Below are positions 1 to 9,351 of a DNA stretch of 64,000 nucleotides, in pieces (the stretch's first letter is position 1; every line of letters starts with the position of its first letter). This DNA comes from Xylophilus rhododendri (lineage in GTDB: Bacteria > Pseudomonadota > Gammaproteobacteria > Burkholderiales > Burkholderiaceae_C): assembly GCF_009906855.1 (NCBI RefSeq), contig NZ_CP047650.1, forward strand, positions 2,480,001-2,544,000. The letters run 5' to 3'. A program made the position numbers and the translations under genes. The notes beneath the pieces are model-generated. The model was not told where the DNA came from, did no database searches, and saw only the letters and a list, made by a program, of their open reading frames with translations.

Positions 1-1
1 C

Positions 2-565
2 ATCGCCGGCTGCCCCTTCAACGTGCCGCGCATCTCCAAGAAGGACAGCAAGGCCTACAAGTGCACCCTGTGCTCGGACCGCGTGGCCGTGGGCCAGGAG
101 CCGGCCTGCGTGAAGACCTGCCCCACCGGCGCCATCATGTTCGGCACCAAGCAGGCCATGAAGGACCAGGCCGAGGAACGCATCGAGGACCTGAAGGAAC
201 GCGGCTTCGACAAGGCCGGCCTGTACGACCCGGCGGGCGTGGGCGGCACGCATGTGATGTACGTGCTGCACCATGCGGACAAGCCCTCGCTGTACAGCGG
301 CCTGCCCAACAAGCCCAAGATCAGCCCGATGGTCGGCTTCTGGAAGGGCGCGGCCAAGCCGCTGGCGCTGGCCGGCATCGCGCTGACCGCGCTGGCCGGC
401 TTCTTCCACTACACCCGTGTCGGTCCCAACGAGACCAACCAACACGAGGAAGACGATGCCGAAGCCGAGGCGCTGGCCCGGCGCGAGGATGCGGGCGTGG
501 ACACCGACCCGCTGGCCGAAGTGAAGGAACAGGAGGCCCGCCATGAGCAGCATCCACAAGGCTGA
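2..565 (+). CDS. fdhB: Formate dehydrogenase beta (iron-sulfur) subunit, 5' end outside window
   Basis: This is the 3' part of the electron-transfer subunit of a membrane-bound formate dehydrogenase, which passes electrons from the molybdenum/selenium alpha subunit through [4Fe-4S] clusters to the cytochrome b subunit. The frame is open from base 2 and reads GCPFNVPRI, then two ferredoxin-like cysteine clusters (CTLCSDR and [10 protein letters not shown]). A hydrophobic helix near [20 protein letters not shown] is the single C-terminal membrane anchor typical of FdnH/FdoH. After the anchor comes an acidic, charged tail rich in Glu and Asp. The end overlaps the gamma subunit gene by 23 bp, so the two are translated together. 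The alpha subunit should lie just upstream of the window; the selA-selB-selC genes here suggest it is a selenoprotein. Confidence 0.93.
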   Translation: MAGCPFNVPRISKKDSKAYKCTLCSDRVAVGQEPACVKTCPTGAIMFGTKQAMKDQAEERIEDLKERGFDKAGLYDPAGVGGTHVMYVLHHADKPSLYSGLPNKPKISPMVGFWKGAAKPLALAGIALTALAGFFHYTRVGPNETNQHEEDDAEAEALARREDAGVDTDPLAEVKEQEARHEQHPQG

Positions 566-1250
566 AGCACCCACCGCGCGCGACTTCGCCACGGCCAACG
601 AGGAGCCGGTGATCCAGCGCTACACGCCCAACGAGCGCAGCAACCACTGGATCACGGCGATCTGCTTCGTGATCCTGGCGCTGTCGGGACTGGCGCTGTT
701 CCACCCCGCCATGTTCTGGCTGACGAACCTGTTCGGCGGCGGGCCGTGGACACGCATCCTGCATCCCTTCGTGGGCGTGGCGATGTTCATCTCCTTCACG
801 CTGCTGGTGATCCGTTTCTGGCACCACAACTTCCTGGAACAGAAGGACGTGCAGTGGATGAGGCAGATCGGCGACGTGCTCACCAACCACGAGGAGAAGC
901 TGCCCGCCATCGGCCGCTACAACGCCGGCCAGAAGCTGCTGTTCTGGGTGCTGCTGGCCTGCATGCTGGGCCTGCTGCTGACGGGGCTGGTGATCTGGCG
1001 GGCCTACTTCAGCCATTTCTTCCCCATCTCGGTGATCCGCGCGGCCTCGCTGCTGCATGCCTTCTTCGGCTTCGTGATCATCTGCTCCATCATCGTGCAC
1101 ATCTATGCGGCGCTGTGGATCAAGGGCTCGATCCGCGCGATGACCCGCGGCTGGGTGACCTACGCCTGGGCGCGCAAGCACCACAAGGGCTGGTATGACG
1201 AGGTGGTGGACCGGGAACGCGCGCTGGCGCGCGAGCGGCGCGATGTCTAG
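543..1250 (+). CDS. fdoI: Formate dehydrogenase gamma subunit (cytochrome b556)
   Basis: This 235-residue membrane cytochrome b takes electrons from the beta subunit and reduces quinone. Four hydrophobic segments are visible (near residues 33-57, 78-100, 128-152 and 162-192). Histidines in or next to these segments (SNHW, LHPFVG, LLHAFF, IVHIY) are candidate haem b ligands. Length and layout match FdnI/FdoI. The ATG at 543 follows an AGGAGG ribosome site and lies inside the end of the beta subunit gene. A strong intrinsic terminator follows the stop codon by 25 bp, so the structural fdh genes appear to end here and fdhE starts a separate or read-through unit. Confidence 0.92.
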   Translation: MSSIHKAEAPTARDFATANEEPVIQRYTPNERSNHWITAICFVILALSGLALFHPAMFWLTNLFGGGPWTRILHPFVGVAMFISFTLLVIRFWHHNFLEQKDVQWMRQIGDVLTNHEEKLPAIGRYNAGQKLLFWVLLACMLGLLLTGLVIWRAYFSHFFPISVIRAASLLHAFFGFVIICSIIVHIYAALWIKGSIRAMTRGWVTYAWARKHHKGWYDEVVDRERALARERRDV

Positions 1251-1275
1251 ACTGGCCTGCCCGATCCTGTAGAAA

Positions 1276-1306
1276 GACGCCGGGTCCGCCCGGCGTCCCT
1301 GTTTTT
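1276..1306 (+). terminator. Intrinsic terminator after formate dehydrogenase genes
   Basis: A perfect 9-bp stem, GACGCCGGG (1276-1284) with CCCGGCGTC (1289-1297), closes a TCCG loop and is followed by a run of five T at 1302-1306. It lies between fdoI and fdhE. Confidence 0.85.
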
Positions 1307-1336
1307 GTCGATCCTTCTGCTTTGGGATATCTGTCC

Positions 1337-2296
1337 GTGCAACGCATCCTCCAGCCCGGCGAGATCGAGACCCTCGACCGCATCCACTTCCCCCGCATTC
1401 GCCTGCCGCAGCCGGCCACGCTGTTCCAGGAGCGGGCCGCGCGGCTGCGCCAGCTCGCGGCGGGCAATCCCATCGCCGACTACCTGCTGTTCGCCGCACG
1501 GCTGGTGGATGCGCAGCATCACCAGGTGAGCCAGGCGGCGCCTGCCGAGCCGCTGCCGGCCGGAGCGGCCGAACGCGCCAGCGCGCACGGCATGCCGCTG
1601 CTGCCGGTGGCCGATGCGCTGCCCGCGGCCTGGCGCGGCACGCTGCGCGGCCTGGTCGCCGAACTGAAGGGCGATGCCGCCGTGCCGGCCGCCCTGCAGC
1701 CGGTGTTCGACCACCTGGCCGCGCTGGACGACACCGCGCTGGATGCCCTGGCCCGCCAGGTGCTGGCCGACAACATCGGCCGGGAAGAGCTGGCCGCAGC
1801 CCCGCTGGTGATGGCCGCGCTGCAGGTGGTCTACGCCATACGCGCGGCGGCGCTGTCCGAGAAGGACGTGCCCTATGCCGAGCCCGCCACCGTCTGCCCC
1901 GTCTGCGGCAGCGCCCCGGTGGCCAGCGTGCTGCGCATCGGCGGCGAGGCGGGCGGCCACCGCTATCTGCACTGCAGCTGCTGCGCCACCGAATGGCACA
2001 TGGTGCGGGTGAAATGCAGCCACTGCGAATCGACCAAGGGCGTGCGTTACCAGGGCGCGGCCGATGCCCAGGCCACGCCCGCGGGCAAGGCCGACACCCG
2101 CCAGCCGGTGCTAGCCGAGACCTGCGACACCTGCCACACCTACCGCAAGCTGGTGGACCAGGAGCAGGACCCGTATGTCGACCCGGTGGCCGACGACCTG
2201 GCCAGCATCACGCTGGACCTGCTGATGGGCGAGACCGAGTTCTCGCGCGCCAGCGGCAATCCGCTGCTGGCCATCGAGAAGCCTCTGGCGGTGTGA
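1337..2296 (+). CDS. fdhE: Formate dehydrogenase accessory protein FdhE
   Basis: FdhE is a rubredoxin-like cytoplasmic protein needed to make active membrane-bound formate dehydrogenase. The product (319 aa from GTG 1337) begins [10 protein letters not shown], as FdhE proteins usually do. Its C-terminal half carries the expected paired cysteines: [18 protein letters not shown] and CDTCHTY, which bind iron in the family. A TTG at 1322 in the same frame is an alternative start; GTG 1337 is preferred because the conserved N-terminus follows it directly and a GGGA sequence lies just upstream. The stop codon is 2 bp before selA, so fdhE, selA and selB form one unit. Confidence 0.9.
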   Translation: MQRILQPGEIETLDRIHFPRIRLPQPATLFQERAARLRQLAAGNPIADYLLFAARLVDAQHHQVSQAAPAEPLPAGAAERASAHGMPLLPVADALPAAWRGTLRGLVAELKGDAAVPAALQPVFDHLAALDDTALDALARQVLADNIGREELAAAPLVMAALQVVYAIRAAALSEKDVPYAEPATVCPVCGSAPVASVLRIGGEAGGHRYLHCSCCATEWHMVRVKCSHCESTKGVRYQGAADAQATPAGKADTRQPVLAETCDTCHTYRKLVDQEQDPYVDPVADDLASITLDLLMGETEFSRASGNPLLAIEKPLAV

Positions 2297-2298
2297 GC

Positions 2299-3717
2299 AT
2301 GGACCAGCCCGCCCAGCGCCTGCCCTCGGTCGACCGTGTGCTGGGAGCAGCGCCGCTGCGGGCCCTGGCCGAGCGCTACGGCCATTCCGCCGTCGCCACC
2401 GCCCTGCGCGCCGAGTTCGACCGGCTGCGGCCCGCCGCCCTGGCCGGCCAGCTCGCGGCGGACGCCATCGCCGACGACACCCTGGCCGCCGCCTGCGAGC
2501 GCACCCTGGCCGAACGTTTCGCACCCAGGCTGCGTGCCGTCTTCAACCTCACCGGCACCGTGCTGCACACCAACCTGGGCCGGGCGCTGCTGCCGGACGC
2601 GGCGGTGCAGTCGGTGCTGCAGGCCCTGACCGCGCCGGCCAACCTGGAATTCGACCTGGCCACCGGCGGCCGCGGCGACCGCGACGACCTGGTCGCCGAG
2701 CTGCTCTGCGAGCTGACCGGCGCCGAGGCCGCCACCGTGGTCAACAACAATGCCGCCGCCGTGCTGCTCACGCTCAATGCGCTGGCGCCGCGCAAGGAGG
2801 TCATCGTCTCGCGCGGCGAGCTGGTGGAGATCGGCGGCGCCTTCCGCATCCCGGACATCATGGGCCGGGCTGGCGCGCGCCTGGTGGAGGTGGGCACCAC
2901 CAACCGCACCCATGCCAAGGACTACCAGGAGGCCATCGGGCCGCGCACCGGCATGCTGATGAAGGTGCACTGCAGCAACTACGCCGTCACCGGTTTCACC
3001 AAGAGCGTGGGCGAGGCCGAGGTGGCCGCGATCGCCCATGCCCACGGCCTGCCGCTGGCGGTGGACCTGGGCTCGGGCACGCTGGTGGACATGGCGCAGT
3101 GGGGCCTGCCCCACGAACCCACCGTGCGCGACGTGGTGGGCGCGGGCGCCGACATCGTCACCTTCAGCGGAGACAAGCTGCTGGGCGGCCCGCAGGCCGG
3201 GCTGATCGTGGGCCGCCGGGACCTGATCGCGAAGATCAAGAAGAATCCGCTCAAGCGCGCCCTGCGGGTGGGCAAGCTGACCCTGGCCGCGCTGGAGCCG
3301 GTGCTGCGCCTCTACCTCTCGCCGGAACACCTGGCCGAGCGGCTGACCACGCTGCGCCTGTTCACCCGGCCGCAGGCGCAGATGCGGGCCGAGGCCCAGC
3401 GCCTGCTGCCGGTCGTGCAGGCGGCGGCGAAGGATTTCGAGGTGACGGTGGCGACCATGTCCAGCCAGATCGGCAGCGGCGCCCTGCCCGTCGATACCCT
3501 GCCCAGCGCCGGCCTGCGCCTGGCGCCGCGCGAAGCCAAACGCGCCGGCCGTCAGCTGGCCCGGCTGGAGGCCGCCCTGCGCGGGCTGCCGAGGCCGGTC
3601 ATCGGCCGCATCGCCGACCAGTCCCTGTGGCTGGACCTGCGCTGTTTGGAAGCCGCCGACGAGGCCGCCTTCACCGACCAGCTCCCCATGCTGCAGGCAC
3701 TGCTGGCCACGACATGA
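2299..3717 (+). CDS. selA: L-seryl-tRNA(Sec) selenium transferase SelA
   Basis: SelA is a pyridoxal-phosphate enzyme that converts seryl-tRNA(Sec) to selenocysteyl-tRNA(Sec) using selenophosphate. The 472-residue protein has the family landmarks [17 protein letters not shown] (residues 82-98), [13 protein letters not shown] (117-129) and the PLP-lysine motif [14 protein letters not shown], with the lysine at about residue 293 (Lys295 in E. coli). Length matches the family. ATG 2299 is chosen because the N-terminus aligns with SelA and the start is 2 bp after the fdhE stop. The end overlaps selB by 4 bases (ATGA), indicating translational coupling. No selD is present in the window. Confidence 0.96.
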   Translation: MDQPAQRLPSVDRVLGAAPLRALAERYGHSAVATALRAEFDRLRPAALAGQLAADAIADDTLAAACERTLAERFAPRLRAVFNLTGTVLHTNLGRALLPDAAVQSVLQALTAPANLEFDLATGGRGDRDDLVAELLCELTGAEAATVVNNNAAAVLLTLNALAPRKEVIVSRGELVEIGGAFRIPDIMGRAGARLVEVGTTNRTHAKDYQEAIGPRTGMLMKVHCSNYAVTGFTKSVGEAEVAAIAHAHGLPLAVDLGSGTLVDMAQWGLPHEPTVRDVVGAGADIVTFSGDKLLGGPQAGLIVGRRDLIAKIKKNPLKRALRVGKLTLAALEPVLRLYLSPEHLAERLTTLRLFTRPQAQMRAEAQRLLPVVQAAAKDFEVTVATMSSQIGSGALPVDTLPSAGLRLAPREAKRAGRQLARLEAALRGLPRPVIGRIADQSLWLDLRCLEAADEAAFTDQLPMLQALLATT

Positions 3718-5669
3718 TCCTGGGCACCGCCGGCCATGTCGACCATGGCAAGACCACCCTGGTGCGCGCCCTCACCGGCGTGGACACCGACCGGCTGAAG
3801 GAGGAGAAGGCGCGCGGCATCTCCATCGAGCTGGGTTACGCCTACGCACCGGTGCCGGAGGGCGGCGGCGTGCTGGGCATCATCGATGTGCCGGGGCACG
3901 AGAAGTTCGTCCACACCATGGCGGCCGGCGCCTCCGGCATCGCCCATGTGCTGCTGGTGGTGGCGGCCGACGACGGCGTGATGCCGCAGACCCGCGAGCA
4001 CCTGGCCATCGTGGAACTCTTCGGCATCGCCCAGGGCACGGTCGTGCTGACCAAGACCGACCGGGTGGATGCCGAACGCATCGCCGCCGTGCGGACCGAC
4101 ATCGCGGCCCTGCTGCACGGCTCGCCGCTGCAGGACGCGCCGGTGTTCGAGACCGCCATCGCGCCCGACACCACCGGCCCGCAGCACGGCATCGAGGCCT
4201 TGCGCGAACACCTCTTCACCCTCGCCCGCCAGTGGCGCCAGCGCCGCGACGACGGCCTGTTCCGCCTGGCGGTGGACCGGGTCTTCACCCTGGCCGGCCA
4301 GGGCACGGTGGTCACCGGCACCGTCTTCGGCGGGCGGGTGGTGGTGGGCGACACGGTCACGCATTCGGCCACCGGCGAGCCGGTGCGGGTGCGCAGCCTG
4401 CATGCGCAGAACCGGGCGGCGACCGAAGGCCGGGCCGGCGAGCGGGTGGCGCTCAACCTGGCCGGGATCGACAAGCAGCGGATCGGACGGGGCGACTGGA
4501 TCGCCGATGCCCGGGTGCTGCGACCCACCCAGCGCATCGACGTGCGCCTGCATCTGCTGGCCGACGCGCCCGCGCTGGGCGCCTGGACGGCCCTCCATGT
4601 GCACCTGGGTGCCGCCCACCGCCAGGCCCATGCGGTGCCGCTGCAGGCCGACACCGTCGCCCCCGGCGGCGAGGGCTGGGTGCAGCTGGTGTTCGACGCG
4701 CCGGTCTTCGTGCTGCCGGGCGACCGGCTGATCCTGCGCAACGCCCAGGGAAACCGCACGGTGGGCGGCGCCGTGGTGCTGGACCCGCAGGCCCCCGAGC
4801 GCCGCCGCCGCAGCGCCGAGCGTCTGGCCTGGCTGGCCGCGCTGGAAACCCTGGTGGCCGAGGGCGATGCCCGCCCGCTGCTACTGGCCGCGCCGGCCGG
4901 CCTCACCCGCAGCGGCCTGGCCCGCCTGCTGGGCCGCTGGCCGGATGCCGGCTGGGCCGGCAGCGACGCACCCGCCTTCCCTTTGGGCGGCGGCGCGGAC
5001 GACGACCTGCTCTGGCTGGCGCCGCAGGCCTGGGCCGCCCTGCGCCAGCGCATCGTCGAAGCCCTGGACCGCCACCACGTCCGCGCCCCCGACGAGCCCG
5101 GCCTGAACAGCGCCCGGCTGCAGCGCATGGTCTTCCCCGCCCGGGGCAGCGCGCAGGCCCCGTACTGGAACGCCTGGATCGCCCGCCTGCTGGACAGCGA
5201 CGACGGCGCCCTGCAGCGCAGCGGCCAATGGCTGCACCGCCCCGGCCACCGGCTGGAACTGGACGCAGCCGAAGAGGCGCTGGCCCGACAACTCCTGCCC
5301 CTGCAGCTGGCCGGCGGCAACGACCCGCCCTGGGTGCGCGACCTGGCCGCCGCCACCGGCCAGCGCGAGGACGCGGTGCGCGAGCTGCTGCGCAAGCAGG
5401 CCCGCAGCGGCGCCATGCACCAGGTGGTCAAGGACCTGTTCTATCCGTCCGAAAGCATCGCCAAGCTGGCCGGCATCGCCGCCGCGCTGGGCGACGGGCG
5501 GCCGGTGGAGGCCCGCGAGTTCCGCGATGCGGTGCAGCTGGGCCGCAAGCGCGCCATCCAGATCCTGGAATTCTTCGACCGCATCGGCTACATGCGCCGC
5601 GTCGGCGATGCGCACTGGATCCGCCCCGGCATGCGCTGGACCGAACACGGCCCGGCCAGCGAAGCCTGA
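3714..5669 (+). CDS. selB: Selenocysteine-specific elongation factor SelB
   Basis: SelB delivers Sec-tRNA to a UGA codon followed by a SECIS hairpin. The 651-residue protein opens with the GTPase P-loop [11 protein letters not shown] (residues 6-16), then GISIELGYA switch I, DVPGHEKF (G3) and TKTD (G4). Domains II and III follow, and a C-terminal half of winged helices (roughly residues 400-651, including the ending region [10 protein letters not shown]) matches the SECIS-binding part of SelB. It overlaps selA by 4 bases and is followed 30 bp later by the tRNA-Sec gene. This complete decoding set is expected beside a selenoprotein formate dehydrogenase. Confidence 0.96.
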   Translation: MILGTAGHVDHGKTTLVRALTGVDTDRLKEEKARGISIELGYAYAPVPEGGGVLGIIDVPGHEKFVHTMAAGASGIAHVLLVVAADDGVMPQTREHLAIVELFGIAQGTVVLTKTDRVDAERIAAVRTDIAALLHGSPLQDAPVFETAIAPDTTGPQHGIEALREHLFTLARQWRQRRDDGLFRLAVDRVFTLAGQGTVVTGTVFGGRVVVGDTVTHSATGEPVRVRSLHAQNRAATEGRAGERVALNLAGIDKQRIGRGDWIADARVLRPTQRIDVRLHLLADAPALGAWTALHVHLGAAHRQAHAVPLQADTVAPGGEGWVQLVFDAPVFVLPGDRLILRNAQGNRTVGGAVVLDPQAPERRRRSAERLAWLAALETLVAEGDARPLLLAAPAGLTRSGLARLLGRWPDAGWAGSDAPAFPLGGGADDDLLWLAPQAWAALRQRIVEALDRHHVRAPDEPGLNSARLQRMVFPARGSAQAPYWNAWIARLLDSDDGALQRSGQWLHRPGHRLELDAAEEALARQLLPLQLAGGNDPPWVRDLAAATGQREDAVRELLRKQARSGAMHQVVKDLFYPSESIAKLAGIAAALGDGRPVEAREFRDAVQLGRKRAIQILEFFDRIGYMRRVGDAHWIRPGMRWTEHGPASEA

Positions 5670-5698
5670 ACGCCTAGAATTTGCCTTTCGTTCATCGA

Positions 5699-5791
5699 GG
5701 AAAGCACACGCATCCGGTGGTGTGCCCGGGCTTCAAACCCGGTAGGGGGCGCCAGCCGCTTCCTGGTCGGTTCGACTCCGGCTGCTTTCCG
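5699..5791 (+). tRNA. selC: tRNA-Sec (anticodon TCA)
   Basis: An 8-bp acceptor stem GGAAAGCA (5699-5706) pairs with TGCTTTCC (5783-5790) and is followed by discriminator G. The anticodon loop CTTCAAA sits in a CCGGG/CCCGG stem with TCA at 5733-5735. There is a long variable arm starting near GGGGGCGCC and a T-arm GTCGG-TTCGACT-CCGGC. The 93-nt length, 8-bp acceptor stem, long extra arm and UCA anticodon are diagnostic of tRNA-Sec. The CCA end is not encoded (CCC follows). It lies directly after selB. Confidence 0.95.
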
Positions 5792-5920
5792 CCCCTCCCC
5801 CCTTTTTCGCCGACGCATCCATGCGGTTGTCCGCCGACAGGGCCATGGGCTGCAGCCCTGCTTGCCGCGCGTTCCGCGGCCCCTAGAGTGGCCGCATTCC
5901 AACCCTTGACGGATCGCGCC

Positions 5921-6166
5921 ATGTCCCAGCCCCACACCCTGATTTGCGCCGCCATCGCCGCCGTCGTGCTGACGGCCTGCGGCCAGCGCAGCAGCGATGC
6001 GCCCGCGGCACCGGCCGCCAGCGCGCCCGCCGCCGCTTCGTCCTCCTCCGACCATCCGAGCGCGCCGGCCGCGGGCGCCAATGCCGACCCCAAGACCCTG
6101 GCGCCCGCGCCCGGCTCAGGCGAAGGCGCCTCGGCGGCGACCGATCCGTCCCAGAAGAAGCCCTGA
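5921..6166 (+). CDS. Small putative lipoprotein, Ala/Pro/Ser-rich
   Basis: An 81-residue product with a short hydrophobic leader (LICAAIAAVVLTAC) ending in the lipobox LTAC, so Cys at about residue 17 would be lipidated. The mature part is low-complexity, dominated by Ala, Pro and Ser with a basic KK near the end, and no domain is recognisable. Such small spacer-like lipoproteins are common in beta-proteobacteria; no function can be given. ATG 5921 is the only start that places the leader at the N-terminus. An upstream in-frame extension would run through the tRNA-Sec gene and is rejected. Confidence 0.65.
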   Translation: MSQPHTLICAAIAAVVLTACGQRSSDAPAAPAASAPAAASSSSDHPSAPAAGANADPKTLAPAPGSGEGASAATDPSQKKP

Positions 6167-6179
6167 GCCCTTCTTCGAA

Positions 6180-6203
6180 AACAAGCGAACGCTTTCGTTT
6201 GTT
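6180..6203. promoter_or_regulatory. 24-bp near-palindrome between lipoprotein gene and LacI-type regulator
   Basis: The arms AACAAGCGAA (6180-6189) and TTCGTTTGTT (6194-6203, offset by one position) match at 10 of 12 symmetric positions around a central GC. It lies 84 bp before the LacI-family gene at 6287. It could be an autoregulatory operator, since LacI proteins bind even-centred palindromes, or a terminator hairpin for the lipoprotein gene. No T tract follows, which favours an operator. Confidence 0.45.
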
Positions 6204-6286
6204 CGACGTAAACAGTCGCCAGAAGGCGGAAGTGACCCAAAAGAACCCGCCGGAACCGGCAGGCCCTGGTCCTAGACTTGCCGGCC

Positions 6287-7321
6287 ATGAATGCAGGACC
6301 CTCCTTGGACAGGGCCGCCGCCGAACGCGGCCGGCCCGCCGTCACCTTGCGTGAGGTGGCGCAGCTCGCGGGCGTTTCGGCGATGACGGTGTCGCGTGTG
6401 CTGCACACGCCGCAGCGGGTGACCGCGCCGTTGCGCGCCCGCGTCGAGCAAGCCGTGCGCGCCCTGGGTTATGTGCCCAACCTGATGGCCAACGGCCTGC
6501 GCTCCTCGCGCAGCCACCTGGTCACCGCCCTGGTGCCGACCATCCACGGCTCCCTGTTCTCGCAGATGGTGGGCGCGCTGACCGATGCCTTCGAGGCCCG
6601 CGGCTTCCAGCTGATGGTGGGCCAGATCGGTTATGCCCGCTCCCGCGAGGACGAGCTGCTGCGCGCCATCATCGGCCGCCGGCCCGACGGCATCGTGCTG
6701 ACCGGCATCCTGCATTCGCCCGAGGGCCGCGCCATGCTGATCTCCTCCGGCATCCCGGTGGTCGAGACCTGGGACGACACACCCGAGCCGATCGACATGC
6801 TGCTGGCCCTGTCGCACGAACGCATAGGCCGCGATGTCTGCGGCTTCCTGCACGGCCGCGGGCGGCGCCGCCCGGCCTTGCTGAGTGGCCGGGACGACCG
6901 CGCCCTGCGGCGGGTGCAGGGCTTCTGCGACCAGGCGCGGGCGCTGGGCCTGCCGCCGCCACCGCTGCAGCTGGCCGATTCGCCCACCACCCACCGCCAC
7001 GGCCGCGAAGGCCTGGCCGCGCTGCTGCAGGCCGACCCCGCCATCGACGCCGTGTTCTGCAGCTCCGACATGATGGCCGCCGGCGTGCTCACCGAGGCCC
7101 GGGTGCGCGGCATCCCGGTGCCCCAGCGGCTGGCGGTGGTCGGTTTCGGCAACCTGGACATCGCCGCCTCCATGCAGCCGGGCCTGAGCAGCGTGCACAT
7201 CGACGGCGCCGCCATCGGCAGCATGGCGGCCGCGATGATCGCCGGCTGCGCCGAAGGCCGGCCGCCGGCCGAGCGGACCGTCGCGGTGGAGTTCCGCATC
7301 GTCGAGCGCGAAAGCACCTGA
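6287..7321 (+). CDS. LacI-family transcriptional regulator (gluconate GntR-like)
   Basis: A 344-residue repressor. The N-terminal helix-turn-helix TLREVAQLAGVSAMTVSRVL (about residues 18-37) and hinge region are followed by a periplasmic-binding-protein-like effector domain (LVTALVPTI through VVGFGNLDIA). The sequence GRRPDGIVLTGI and SGIPVVETWD segments resemble the gluconate/idonate GntR-IdnR branch. ATG 6287 is chosen over TTG 6278, which adds only three residues. It precedes an EamA exporter in the same direction with 37 bp between. A close paralogue lies at 53270-54301. The ligand is unknown. Confidence 0.85.
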   Translation: MNAGPSLDRAAAERGRPAVTLREVAQLAGVSAMTVSRVLHTPQRVTAPLRARVEQAVRALGYVPNLMANGLRSSRSHLVTALVPTIHGSLFSQMVGALTDAFEARGFQLMVGQIGYARSREDELLRAIIGRRPDGIVLTGILHSPEGRAMLISSGIPVVETWDDTPEPIDMLLALSHERIGRDVCGFLHGRGRRRPALLSGRDDRALRRVQGFCDQARALGLPPPPLQLADSPTTHRHGREGLAALLQADPAIDAVFCSSDMMAAGVLTEARVRGIPVPQRLAVVGFGNLDIAASMQPGLSSVHIDGAAIGSMAAAMIAGCAEGRPPAERTVAVEFRIVEREST

Positions 7322-7358
7322 GGCCACCCGGCCGCGCCTGCCGCATGATGGCGACCGC

Positions 7359-8285
7359 ATGACGACACCCCACACCTCCTTTGCCCCGCGCGAGCTGGCC
7401 GCCGCACTGCTCGTCGTCGTCATCTGGGGGCTGAACTTCGTGGTCACCAAGGTGACGCTGCGCGAGTTCACGCCCTTCCAGCTGGGCACCTTCCGTTATT
7501 TGTTCGCCGCGCTGCCCCTGGTGCTGGTCCTGCCGCGCCCGCCGCTGCGATGGCGCTGGCTGCTGGCCGCCGGGCTAGCCCAGCTGGCGCAGTTCGCCAT
7601 GGTCTTCGTCGCCATCCGCATGGGCATGAGCGCGGCGCTGGCCTCGGTGCTGCTGCAGACGCAGGTCTTCTTCACCGCCCTGCTGGGCCTGCTGCTGCTG
7701 CGCGAGCCCCTGCGTGGCGCGGCCCGTGCGGCCCTGGCGCTGGCGGCGGCCGGCCTGGCCTGCTTCGGCATCGAGTTCGCGGGCGGTGCCGGCGGCGGCA
7801 TCACGCTGGCCAGCCTGGTGCTGATCCTGGGGGCCGCCACCATGTGGGCGGTGTCCAACATCATCGTGCGGCGCATCCAGGCCAGCCAGCCGCGCTACGA
7901 CGCGCTGCCCTTCATGGTGTGGATCTCGCTCGTGCCCATCCTGCCCTTCGCTGGCCTGGCCTGGCTGTTCGACCCCGAGGCCACGCGCTGGCAGTGGCTG
8001 CATGCCAGCGCCACCGGCTGGGCCGGCGTGGCCTATCTCGGCTGGTGCGCCACCCTGGCCGGCTACGCCCTGTGGACCTGGCTGCTGCAGCGCCACCCCG
8101 CCAACCGGGTGGCGCCCTTCAGCCTGGGCGTGCCGGTGATCGGCCTGGCCACCGGCATGCTGGTGCTGGGCGAGACCATCACGCCCTGGCAGTGGGCCGG
8201 CAGCGCCTGCATCGTGGCGGCGCTGCTGGTGGGCATGCTGGGGCCGCGTCTCTTCGTGCGCGCGGAGGACAGCGGGCCGGGCTGA
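7359..8285 (+). CDS. EamA/DMT-family permease
   Basis: A 308-residue inner-membrane protein with ten hydrophobic helices arranged as two repeated five-helix EamA units (for example VVVIWGLNFVVTKVTL near residue 20 and LILGAATMWAVSNIIV near residue 150). The first unit opens with the conserved W-G-xN-F motif. Members of the family export amino acids such as O-acetylserine or cysteine, purines or other small metabolites; the substrate cannot be read here. It lies behind the LacI-type regulator and converges with the LysR gene, leaving only 9 bp between the two stop codons. Confidence 0.86.
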   Translation: MTTPHTSFAPRELAAALLVVVIWGLNFVVTKVTLREFTPFQLGTFRYLFAALPLVLVLPRPPLRWRWLLAAGLAQLAQFAMVFVAIRMGMSAALASVLLQTQVFFTALLGLLLLREPLRGAARAALALAAAGLACFGIEFAGGAGGGITLASLVLILGAATMWAVSNIIVRRIQASQPRYDALPFMVWISLVPILPFAGLAWLFDPEATRWQWLHASATGWAGVAYLGWCATLAGYALWTWLLQRHPANRVAPFSLGVPVIGLATGMLVLGETITPWQWAGSACIVAALLVGMLGPRLFVRAEDSGPG

Positions 8286-8294
8286 GCCCCGGCT

Positions 8295-9254
8295 TCAGGG
8301 CGTTGGCGCCGCATGCGCCTCGACCAGGCAGTCGTGGAACAGCTTGGCGGCCCGCGAAGGCGCGGGCGAGCGCCGCAGCAGGCTGACGAAGCGGCATTCG
8401 TAGCGGAAACGCTCCGGCGCGATCGCCTGCATGCGGCCTGCCTGCTCGAAGGCCTGCGCATAGTGGTCGGGCAGAAAACCCAGGTAGCGGCCCGACAGCA
8501 CCAGCAGCGCGATCGCCTCCTGGTCGAAACCCGTGGCCTTGCGGGTGAGCTGTGCGCGGTGGGTCAGCGCCATGTTGGGCGAGTGGTAGCCCAGGCCGGC
8601 GAAGGCGTATTCGCGCAGCCGCGCCCAGCTCAGCTTGCCGTGCGCGGCGCCGAAGAGCGGATGGCGCTCGCCGCAGTACAGCAGCATGGTCTCGCCGAAC
8701 AGCTCGCCGTAGGCCAGGGTGCGCGAGCTGCGGTGCGCCGGGATGATGCCGACCTGGAAGGCGCCGTCGATCACGCCGCGCTCGATGGCGTTGATCGAGC
8801 CGATGTGCACGTTCAGCGCCACCTCCGGCGCCCGCTCGGCGAAACGCGCCATGGCGAGATCGACACGCGCCTCGGGATTGCTGGCCGTCTTGTCGAACAC
8901 CGCCACGTCGAGCGCGCCGCCCATGCGGTGGTGGATGTCGTCCACGCTGCTGCGGAAGGCCTGCACCGAGGCCAGCAACCTCAGGGTCTCGTCGTACACC
9001 CGCTGGCCTTCCGCGGTCAGCGCGAAGCCGGCCCGGCCGCGCCGGCACAGCACCAGGGACAGGCGGGTCTCCAGGTCCTTCACGTGGCGGCTGACGGTGG
9101 AGGTGCCGATGTTGAGCTCCAGTTCGGCCGCCGACATGCCGCCGCATTCCACGACGGTCTTGAACACCCGCAGCAGGCGCAGGTCCATGTCGCTGAGCTG
9201 GCCGAGCAGGGCGCGCGATTTCTCGGGTGCGCCAGCGGGGGTCTTTACTTGCAT
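8295..9254 (-). CDS. LysR-family transcriptional regulator
   Basis: A 319-residue regulator. The helix-turn-helix region lies at about residues 22-80 (MDLRLLRVFKTVVECGGMSAAELELNIGTSTVSRHVKDLE, seen as MSAAELELN...TSTVSRHVKDLE), followed by a substrate-binding domain of the type 2 periplasmic fold. The gene is divergent from the aminotransferase at 9352 with 97 bp between start codons, the usual arrangement for a LysR protein and its target. The likely role is control of the aminotransferase by an omega-amino acid or related signal; this is inferred from position only. Confidence 0.85.
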   Translation of the reverse strand: MQVKTPAGAPEKSRALLGQLSDMDLRLLRVFKTVVECGGMSAAELELNIGTSTVSRHVKDLETRLSLVLCRRGRAGFALTAEGQRVYDETLRLLASVQAFRSSVDDIHHRMGGALDVAVFDKTASNPEARVDLAMARFAERAPEVALNVHIGSINAIERGVIDGAFQVGIIPAHRSSRTLAYGELFGETMLLYCGERHPLFGAAHGKLSWARLREYAFAGLGYHSPNMALTHRAQLTRKATGFDQEAIALLVLSGRYLGFLPDHYAQAFEQAGRMQAIAPERFRYECRFVSLLRRSPAPSRAAKLFHDCLVEAHAAPTP

Positions 9255-9351
9255 GAACGCTCAAGTGAATAACGATATCGCGCCATTTTCAGGGGATAAG
9301 CGCCGCACCACAATCGCGGCTGTTGTCCACCTTCCGCTGGAGCCTTTCGCC

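Noticed and set aside
5681..5920. Frame extending the small lipoprotein gene upstream through selC
   Set aside because: It would translate the tRNA-Sec gene; the lipobox leader starts only at 5921.
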